Positions 51,517 through 57,559 of a DNA stretch of 57,559 bases are shown here, piece after piece. Where the stretch lies: contig CAZIWA010000018.1 in the NCBI GenBank assembly GCA_964542875.1, positions 1 to 57,559 of the forward strand. The letters run 5' to 3'. Every line of letters begins with the position of its first letter. Position 1 is the first letter of the stretch. Origin of the DNA: CAZGOM01 sp964542875. Lineage in GTDB: Bacteria > Planctomycetota > Phycisphaerae > Phycisphaerales > Phycisphaeraceae. Under the pieces are notes generated by a model. That model was not told the DNA's origin. It was given only the letters and a program-made list of their open reading frames with translations, and ran no database searches. A program made the position numbers and the translations under genes.

Positions 51517-53115
51517 ATGAGTCAGGCCTCACCTGTTGATGTGACTTCTTTACCCAAGAAAAAGCGGGTCACGCTTTCACGCGTCGCATGGTCCCTTGTC
51601 GCTGGCGGGCTTCTTGTCGCCGGTGCCTGGTCAGGGTCAAACTATTACCGCTACGGCTCCTTCAAAGGCGGGTCTTCCCTCGCTGCCGCCGCGGAAGTCC
51701 CCAGCACCCAGCCCAGCGGCAAAAACGACAAGGCCTCCGCCTCCGACACCGCCACTTGGTTCCGTGTCACCCGCCGGGACTTTAACCTCTCCATCGTCGC
51801 CTCCGGCGAAATGGACTCCAAGAAAAAAGAAGAACTCAAGTCCAACGTCGAAGGCGTCACCACCATCATCGACATCGTTCCTGAAGGCACCCTCGCCAAG
51901 GAAGGCGATGTCCTCGTCCAGCTCGCCACCGACGAAATCAAAGAAAAAATCGAACTCGAAATCCAGAATGTCGAACGCGCCCGCCAGGACAAAATCGGCG
52001 CCGATCAGCAAATGATCGTCAGCCAGTCCGAAGCGGAAACCGCCATCAAGACCGGCGAACTCAAGATTCAGATGGCCGAGCTAGAGCTCGAAAAATGGCG
52101 CAACGGCACCGACCTCCAGCAAAAGCGCACCCTCGCGCTCGACTTGGAAAAAGCCAACCGGAACCTCACCCGTTTCGTGCGTGACCAGAAGCTCAGCCAG
52201 GATCTTTACAACCAAAAATTCATCAGCCTCACCGAGCTTGAAAAAGCCCAGCTCGACGAAATCGAAGGCATCAACGCCCTCGCCACCGCCAAGCTCGCCA
52301 TCAAGATCTACGAAGAGTACACCCGCAAAAACGACGAGAAGAAATACAACTCCGACGTCGACCAGGCCCGAAACGAGCTGGAACGCATCAAGCGCCGTTA
52401 CGCCGGCGAGCTTCGCCGCTGCAAGAGCGACCTTGAATCCAAGGAACGCAGCTTAAAGTACCGCGAAGACCGCATGGCCAAGCTCCAGGAGCAGTTCGCC
52501 AGCACCACCATCAAGGCCACCCAGAACGGCCTCGTGGTCTACGCCACCTCCGTCGGCGCCAACCGTCGCAATCAGCCGATGGCCCAGGGACGCCAGGTCC
52601 GGCAAAACGAAGCCATCATCATCCTGCCCGACACCGGCCAGATGATCGCCACCCTTCGCGTCAACGAAGCCGTGATCTCCCAGATCCAGGTTGATAACCC
52701 CGTCACCGTCACGCTTGATTCCCGCAGCCGCCAGCCCATGACCGGCAAGGTCTACCAGATCGGCGTCATGGCCGAAGACGGCGGATGGATGAACCCTGAC
52801 CTGCGCGAATACACCGTCAAAGTCGAGTTTCCCAAGGAAGGCCTTCAAGGCAAGCTCAAGCCCGCCATGCGCTGCACCGGCGAAATCATCACCGGCGTCG
52901 TCAAAGACGCCATTGCCGTTCCCATCCAGGCCGTCTTCACCGAAGGCAAAAAGCAGTTCGTCTACGTTCCCGACCACGTCAACGAAGGCAAACTCCGCAA
53001 ACGCGTCATCAAGCTCGGCAAAACCAGCGAAACCTACGCCGAAATCCTCGACGGCATCCAGGAAACCGAACTGGTTCTCATCCGCAAGCCCCTTCCCGGC
53101 GAAGTCCAAGACTAA
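51517..53115 (+). CDS. HlyD/RND-type periplasmic adaptor protein
   Basis: From ATG 51517 the 532-residue protein has a membrane anchor near residues 21-43, a biotinyl-lipoyl-like domain (about 75-140) and a long charged coiled coil (about 140-335). A second half-lipoyl strand and a beta-barrel/MP domain follow to about 515. This is the plan of membrane-fusion adaptors of efflux or type I secretion. GGGAG lies in front of the ATG. GTG 51481 is an in-frame alternative 12 codons upstream. It follows the TolC-like gene and is the second half of an incomplete tripartite exporter. Confidence 0.9.
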   Translation: MSQASPVDVTSLPKKKRVTLSRVAWSLVAGGLLVAGAWSGSNYYRYGSFKGGSSLAAAAEVPSTQPSGKNDKASASDTATWFRVTRRDFNLSIVASGEMDSKKKEELKSNVEGVTTIIDIVPEGTLAKEGDVLVQLATDEIKEKIELEIQNVERARQDKIGADQQMIVSQSEAETAIKTGELKIQMAELELEKWRNGTDLQQKRTLALDLEKANRNLTRFVRDQKLSQDLYNQKFISLTELEKAQLDEIEGINALATAKLAIKIYEEYTRKNDEKKYNSDVDQARNELERIKRRYAGELRRCKSDLESKERSLKYREDRMAKLQEQFASTTIKATQNGLVVYATSVGANRRNQPMAQGRQVRQNEAIIILPDTGQMIATLRVNEAVISQIQVDNPVTVTLDSRSRQPMTGKVYQIGVMAEDGGWMNPDLREYTVKVEFPKEGLQGKLKPAMRCTGEIITGVVKDAIAVPIQAVFTEGKKQFVYVPDHVNEGKLRKRVIKLGKTSETYAEILDGIQETELVLIRKPLPGEVQD

Positions 53116-53136
53116 GCTTTTTCTCAATATCTCTTT

Positions 53137-53168
53137 GTAGGGTGCGGCCGAGTCTTCGAGGCCCACCA
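53137..53168. repeat. Dispersed hairpin repeat, copy 2
   Basis: Same 32-nt element as at 46123-46154, again between convergent genes (stops at 53115 and 53257). The stem pairs GGTGCGGCC with GGCCCACC around the loop GAGTCTTCGA. Confidence 0.75.
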
Positions 53169-53256
53169 TAGCGAGTTGGATTCCCATTGATTCTGTCGAA
53201 TCACAGGCCAGCCTCTTCCTCACGGGCGCATCTTAATTTCTCATCCTCCCCACTCC

Positions 53257-54690
53257 TCACAACTTAATCACCTGCACTTCAACCATCTTCCCCCTCGGGT
53301 CAGGCGAAAGCCGGAACTGCGCGCCATGCGTCAACGCCACTGCCTGCCCCACCGGCACCGGGTTTCCCGCCGGTGAGGTCAACCCAGGCAGATTCTCATT
53401 CACCATCACCCACTGTCCTTGATGGAAAATAAAGTACGCCAGCCGGATCCGGTCACTCCCCTCAGACCTCGGCTCACCGGTAAAAGCATGCCATTTGAAC
53501 AGCCCGCCCATGCCGCCGCCTTGCCGGTAGTCATACACCACCAGCGGGCTTCCGTCGGCCATCCATTGCCCGGGCTTGCGCTCGCTTAAGAACCTCAGCA
53601 CCGGCACCGTTCCCGTAAGTTTCGCCGCGCAAAACGGGCACTTTCTAATGTTCGTGTCCTGAAATACCACCCACTTGTTGGGGCAGCGCGAATTGGGGCA
53701 CGGCATCAGCGTGTCCCAGGTCTGGTAAAGCGTCCGTTCAAAGTCGCCCGCCGTCACGCGTTTAAACGGGTCGTGCAGGCCATCGATGAACGTCTTTTGA
53801 AACAACCCCGCCAGCCCCGGCCCCAGTGCCGACGCATCCACCAGCAAATCCTTGGGCCGGTTGGACCGATCAGTCGGATGTTCGATGTACAACGCACTGC
53901 GCCCCATCTCATCGCGCTCCTGTTCTTCGCCGGAAGTTCCCTTCCCCGGCTTTGGCCCCTTAAGCGGATGGCGAAACAGCAGATACTCATAAAGCAGCAC
54001 CGCCAGGGCATGCTGGTCCGTCTCGATGCACGGATGCTTCCTCGCCGGATCGCTCAGCGGCAGCAAAACGCTCGAAAGCACCTCCGGCGCAATGTAATTC
54101 GGCGTCCCCAGAACATCAGGCGGGAAAATCCCCCTCACCACCAGCGAATCAATATCAATGATGATCGCCTGCCCCGTCGTCGGATCGATCAGCACGTTAT
54201 TGCTCGAAAGATCCGCATGCGCCAACCCCGCCTGGTGCAGCCTGCGCACCGCCCGCGCCAGCCGCATCGAAAGCGCCCAATACCCGATCCAAGACCCACG
54301 CTCCGCCTCCGGCAGCATCAGCCTCAGCCTCGGGCTGGAAAACCACCGGCTTTTCTTTTCCTTCCCCCGCCAGTTCCCCGATCCAAACAAAAACTGCTTG
54401 GGATACGTCGGACACACCACTCCCAGCCGAGGCGAAGTCACGATCGCCGTCGGCCAGCAATAGTGATCCTTCCAATACGCCCCGTTCTTGGGGTCCAGAG
54501 TCGGGTTCAACCGCCCGAGCACCGCATCCAGCCGCGCAATCCGATTCGGGTCCTGCGAATCCTTGAAAAAGCACACCACCGACGCAAGATCAGGCGTGAA
54601 ATAAACCTGCTTCATCCCCCCTTCCCCGATGATGTCGGGAATGTACTCGATCGTCTTGCCGTCTTTGGTTGTCGCCTTCTCAAAAATCAT
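53257..54690 (-). CDS. TerY-P-type protein kinase with Zn ribbon
   Basis: The 477-residue protein has a kinase fold: nucleotide loop GEGGMKQVYF (about 22-31), catalytic loop HADLSSNNVLID (about 158-169, with Asp present and Ser in place of the usual Lys two positions on), metal loop IIIDIDSLVV (DID rather than DFG) and GTPNYIAPEVL. A zinc ribbon with CPNSRCP and CPFC follows near 328-355. The C-terminal 100 residues form a beta-rich tail that could be FHA-like. This kind of kinase is the partner of TerY and PP2C in TerY-P triads. Its targets are unknown. It lies 122 bases after the PP2C gene. Confidence 0.88.
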   Translation of the reverse strand: MIFEKATTKDGKTIEYIPDIIGEGGMKQVYFTPDLASVVCFFKDSQDPNRIARLDAVLGRLNPTLDPKNGAYWKDHYCWPTAIVTSPRLGVVCPTYPKQFLFGSGNWRGKEKKSRWFSSPRLRLMLPEAERGSWIGYWALSMRLARAVRRLHQAGLAHADLSSNNVLIDPTTGQAIIIDIDSLVVRGIFPPDVLGTPNYIAPEVLSSVLLPLSDPARKHPCIETDQHALAVLLYEYLLFRHPLKGPKPGKGTSGEEQERDEMGRSALYIEHPTDRSNRPKDLLVDASALGPGLAGLFQKTFIDGLHDPFKRVTAGDFERTLYQTWDTLMPCPNSRCPNKWVVFQDTNIRKCPFCAAKLTGTVPVLRFLSERKPGQWMADGSPLVVYDYRQGGGMGGLFKWHAFTGEPRSEGSDRIRLAYFIFHQGQWVMVNENLPGLTSPAGNPVPVGQAVALTHGAQFRLSPDPRGKMVEVQVIKL

Positions 54691-54812
54691 TCCACACCCT
54701 TAATGCGCACTCTTACCCCCTCTCCCCGTAGGAGAAGGCATACGTCTCACCGAAACGACTCCCCCCTCTTAACTTCTTACATCTCTGCCTTTTACTTTGT
54801 ACCTTATCCCTT

Positions 54813-56864
54813 TTACCTTTCCCTTGTTTTCCGATAAATCATCGCCAAAGCCCGGTCATCAAACGACCCGCGCACCTGGTAGCTATCCATCCAGATCACC
54901 AACTGCTGCGATTCCGTCTCCTGCGCCGGCCCCACCCCCGCATTGGCCGCCAGCAGCTCATGCGGCTCATCCAGCAGTTGCTCGACGGTCTTGTTCACCG
55001 TCTTGGCGTAATTCTCGAAAGAGTACACCCGCACTGGCTGGGAAACCTGCTCTCCGATCAGCCTGTCGCACACCGTGGAGAACGCCTCCGCATCAGGCCG
55101 CAGCAGCGCGGGCAACACCGGCTGGTCCCCGGCGTCCAACTGCACCACGCCGTTAAGGCACAAATCGCCAAACAGCCGCAGCATCCCGGGATTATTCGGG
55201 AAGTAGTCGTCTGCCAGCCCGTCGCTCATCGCCATCAGCGCGCGCAGATTGATCGGCGTTCCCTGCGTCCTGGCCCACAATACCCGTGGCTCCAGCTTGC
55301 TCTTGGAAGTAATGAAGTCCGTCTCGCCGGAAAACTCCCCGGTATCCGGGCTCGCCAGCAGCACCAGCGACCCCGTCAGGCTGACCGCCGCGATCATCCC
55401 GTCTCCCACCTGGCATCCCATCACCCAGTCGCACTTTTTCCCATCAAACTCCACTGTCAGGTGCAATGCCAGCAGCAGGGTGCATGAAAGGTCTTTCACT
55501 TCGATCGGTGCACCCAGCACCTTTTCGTACTCCGGTGTCCGGCGCTCCTGCGTTGCCTGTTCGATGGCTTCATACGCCGCCCGCATCGCCTCATGCAGCG
55601 CCTCCGCTGCGGCGTTGATCCCATCATTCCCAAACCGGTGCGTCACCGGGTCCCGTGCTATGTCGCCGGCCACGATGGACGTCAGCGGCACCTCCGCCAA
55701 ACGATCCTGCAAGGTCTGCACTGCCGCCTCACATGCCACCTTCGACCCCACCCGTGAAAATCGGCAAGACCCTGCCCCGTCGGAAATCGCCAGGATCGTC
55801 CACGGCCCCACGACGCCCACCCGGAATCCATCGTCGCAGTTGGTGCCTTCATGCTTGTGCTTGCGCCCGCGAACCGCTGCCGCCACGATCGGCAGCCCAT
55901 CGGGTGTTTGCACATCCGCCCCCAGCGCCTGCGTGTAAGGCCGCTGATCCAGCTCATCCTCTTTCACTTTCATGAACCGCCACCCCGTCGCCCCCTGCTT
56001 GGGCGCGGGCTTGGCCGGCTGCGGCGCCACGCCCGGCACCGAGGCAATCGGCCGTGCCGGCGGCGTCTGCGCAGGCGGCCGCTCCGGGCCTGCCACAGGC
56101 CGCGTCGTTGGCCCCGGCGCAGCAGCCGGCTTCGCCGGGGCGCTCGGCGCGCTAGGCGGCGTCACTCGCCCGCCTCCAGGCTGAATCACCCTTGCCATTC
56201 CTCCCAGTCCGCTCATCAATGTCTGACCCTGCTGCGCCGGCGTCACTGGCTTGGGCGCAGCAGGTGCCGTCGGAAACTTATTCTCCGGCCCCGGAATGAT
56301 CGGCTTCGCAGGCTGCACCGCCGGCGTCGTGCGAGGCGCCTTCGCAAACCCGCTATGCGAATATTTGATCTTCGCTTCCAGATAAGCCAGCTTCGCGTCC
56401 CGGTTAAGGTCCACCCACTTTTTCAGCACCGCGTAAACCTCAGCGTCCTCGTCCTCTTCCATCCGCGTTCCCGGGCTCAGCACGCCCAGCTTTCGCTTGG
56501 CCACCCGAGTCATCATGAAGTTCGCGCGATTCTCGATCGGCGTCGGATGGATCGGCTCAAACAGTGCCGCAAGTTCTGTTCCCAGCGCCCACAGCAACCC
56601 CGTTCCCGTCCGTGTCGCGTCCTTCGTCGCCACCACGGCTTCCTGCGCCAGCCGACCAAACACATCCTCGGCCAGATGCACCTTAAACGCCCGTATCTTC
56701 GGGTCGCTCGTCCCCTGGAACAGCGCCGCATTCTTCTGCAGATGCGGTTCCTTCTCCGCAGCCCGCAGCCCCAATGCGGCCAGCACCATCCTGTCCACCA
56801 GGGTCATGTCCACGTTGACCGGATTGTTTGCCCCGGGACCGGAACCCGGCAAGGGAGGAGTCAT
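54813..56864 (-). CDS. PP2C-type protein phosphatase with N-terminal extension
   Basis: The 683-residue protein has a helical N-terminal domain (1-170), a long Pro/Ala-rich linker (about 180-300) and a PP2C phosphatase domain (about 320-640). That domain has the metal-binding GTNCDDGFRV near 345, AISDGAGSC near 360, and the later MSDGLADD (about 545). It should dephosphorylate Ser/Thr in a Mg2+/Mn2+-dependent way. PP2C of this kind opposes the kinase of TerY-P triads. It is located 59 bases after the vWA gene on the same strand. Confidence 0.92.
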   Translation of the reverse strand: MTPPLPGSGPGANNPVNVDMTLVDRMVLAALGLRAAEKEPHLQKNAALFQGTSDPKIRAFKVHLAEDVFGRLAQEAVVATKDATRTGTGLLWALGTELAALFEPIHPTPIENRANFMMTRVAKRKLGVLSPGTRMEEDEDAEVYAVLKKWVDLNRDAKLAYLEAKIKYSHSGFAKAPRTTPAVQPAKPIIPGPENKFPTAPAAPKPVTPAQQGQTLMSGLGGMARVIQPGGGRVTPPSAPSAPAKPAAAPGPTTRPVAGPERPPAQTPPARPIASVPGVAPQPAKPAPKQGATGWRFMKVKEDELDQRPYTQALGADVQTPDGLPIVAAAVRGRKHKHEGTNCDDGFRVGVVGPWTILAISDGAGSCRFSRVGSKVACEAAVQTLQDRLAEVPLTSIVAGDIARDPVTHRFGNDGINAAAEALHEAMRAAYEAIEQATQERRTPEYEKVLGAPIEVKDLSCTLLLALHLTVEFDGKKCDWVMGCQVGDGMIAAVSLTGSLVLLASPDTGEFSGETDFITSKSKLEPRVLWARTQGTPINLRALMAMSDGLADDYFPNNPGMLRLFGDLCLNGVVQLDAGDQPVLPALLRPDAEAFSTVCDRLIGEQVSQPVRVYSFENYAKTVNKTVEQLLDEPHELLAANAGVGPAQETESQQLVIWMDSYQVRGSFDDRALAMIYRKTRER

Positions 56865-56923
56865 GCAAGTGCACCTGAAAGAACCTTCGGAATCTAGCCC
56901 TCAACCGCCCCCGGCAAATCCCA

Positions 56924-57559
56924 TCACGGCACAATCGTGATCTGAGGCGGCGGCGGCGGCAACGCCGCACCCTGATCCGGCCTCTGCATCACACTCTGCG
57001 AAGTCGACTTGATCGAACTCGACACCCACTTGAAAAATGCCCTCAACGCGTCCGGCTGCAGCGTGTGAAGCTCCACCACCACCTCCGTCACCCGCTTTAG
57101 CATGTTCGCATCCGCTCCCGTGCCCGCAGCACACGCAATAATGTTCCCCGGACGCTTCTTCTTGATCTTGTCCGCAGACGCCTCCCACGCATCCGTCGGC
57201 TGACCGTCGGTCATGATAAAAATCAAAGGCTTCCAGTCCCCCTTCTGCGTCGGCGAACTCTTCCTCACCTCCGCATCGATGCACGCATCCAACACCCGCA
57301 ACGCCTCACCGAAAGCCGTCGTGCCACCCGCATCCAGATGCGGCTCCTGAAAACTCATCAAGTCCGTCAACGGCTCAAGCTGCTGCGCCGTGGAAGCAAA
57401 AACAATCACCGACAAATACGCCGTTTCAATCGCCTGCGGATCACTCTTTAAATCCGAAATCAAAGCCCTCACACCCGCACGAACCGATTCAATCGGGTCG
57501 CCGGACATCGAGCCCGAACAATCCAACACAAGATACACAGGCAGTCGTCGTCCGGTGTC
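56924..57559 (-). CDS. TerY-like vWA domain protein, 5' end outside the window
   Basis: The frame remains open to the right edge, so the N-terminus is cut off. The visible part begins RRLPVYLVLDCSGSM, which contains the MIDAS D-x-S-x-S, followed by the second site TTAF and the third Asp in MTDGQPTD. In TerY-like proteins the same RRLPVYL precedes the MIDAS loop, so only about a few residues are missing. GTG within PVYL is an internal codon, not a start. The protein ends with a Pro-rich tail. It should bind a divalent metal ion and act as the platform of the vWA-PP2C-kinase triad. Confidence 0.9.
   Translation of the reverse strand, partial: DTGRRLPVYLVLDCSGSMSGDPIESVRAGVRALISDLKSDPQAIETAYLSVIVFASTAQQLEPLTDLMSFQEPHLDAGGTTAFGEALRVLDACIDAEVRKSSPTQKGDWKPLIFIMTDGQPTDAWEASADKIKKKRPGNIIACAAGTGADANMLKRVTEVVVELHTLQPDALRAFFKWVSSSIKSTSQSVMQRPDQGAALPPPPPQITIVP

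Noticed and set aside
1..57559. CRISPR arrays, tRNA or rRNA genes, integrases and complete insertion sequences
   Set aside because: No regularly spaced repeats, RNA-gene consensus blocks, transposase or integrase motifs were seen on either strand by eye.

Overview
The window looks like a G+C-rich chromosome segment from a free-living, glycan-degrading planctomycete, probably of class Phycisphaerae. This is inference. It rests on a secreted pseudopilin-like protein with the FTLIELLVVISIISVL N-terminus, DUF4838-type secreted proteins, many heparinase-like and glycosidase-like proteins, GntR/LacI-type chimeric repressors, Gfo/Idh/MocA oxidoreductases and a sulfotransferase. No rRNA, tRNA, CRISPR array or complete insertion sequence was seen.

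Layout. (1) 1-5618 is a visibly A+T-rich island. It carries a tight four-gene + strand operon: a metallophosphoesterase-methyltransferase fusion, a Nudix hydrolase, an unrecognised protein and a HIT-family protein; the last three genes overlap by 4 bases at each junction. It ends at a 205-bp decayed copy of the 3' end of the regulator gene at 7352-8515. (2) 5922-18584 is a glycan-degradation region. A sialidase-like protein, a GntR/LacI regulator and a DUF4838 protein lie on the - strand. Divergent from them, on the + strand, are a pseudopilin-like protein, a second DUF4838 protein, a beta-propeller glycosidase-like protein and a heparinase-like lyase. A sigma70-like promoter with an embedded palindrome sits between the two arms. 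(3) 18588-25600 is a - strand operon for a CDP-3,6-dideoxyhexose: RfbF, RfbG and RfbH types, an SDR reductase/epimerase, a GT2 and a GT-C-like membrane protein, with a good promoter at 25685-25713. No RfbH reductase partner is present. (4) 25769-33041 is a - strand set of an esterase-like hydrolase, a giant secreted protein and a heparinase II/III-like protein.

(5) 33236-41576 holds + strand genes: a membrane protein with a Pro-rich linker, a CoA-binding protein, an SDR, a large secreted protein closed by a textbook terminator, and two Gfo/Idh/MocA oxidoreductases. (6) 41577-42400 is an A+T-rich pocket with gene debris, followed by a sulfotransferase, a GH29 alpha-L-fucosidase and a degenerate PP2C-cyclic-nucleotide-binding fusion. 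(7) 46236-53115 has a GH35-like protein with a disrupted acid/base motif, then a TolC-HlyD pair without an inner-membrane pump. (8) 53257-57559 is a TerY-P-type signalling triad (vWA, PP2C, kinase) on the - strand, whose first gene runs off the right edge.

The strongest candidates for something undescribed are the island operon at the left end (nucleotide- or RNA-handling enzymes arranged like an accessory or conflict module) and the TerY-P triad without nearby Ter genes. Two copies of a 32-nt hairpin element lie downstream of convergent gene pairs at 46123 and 53137.
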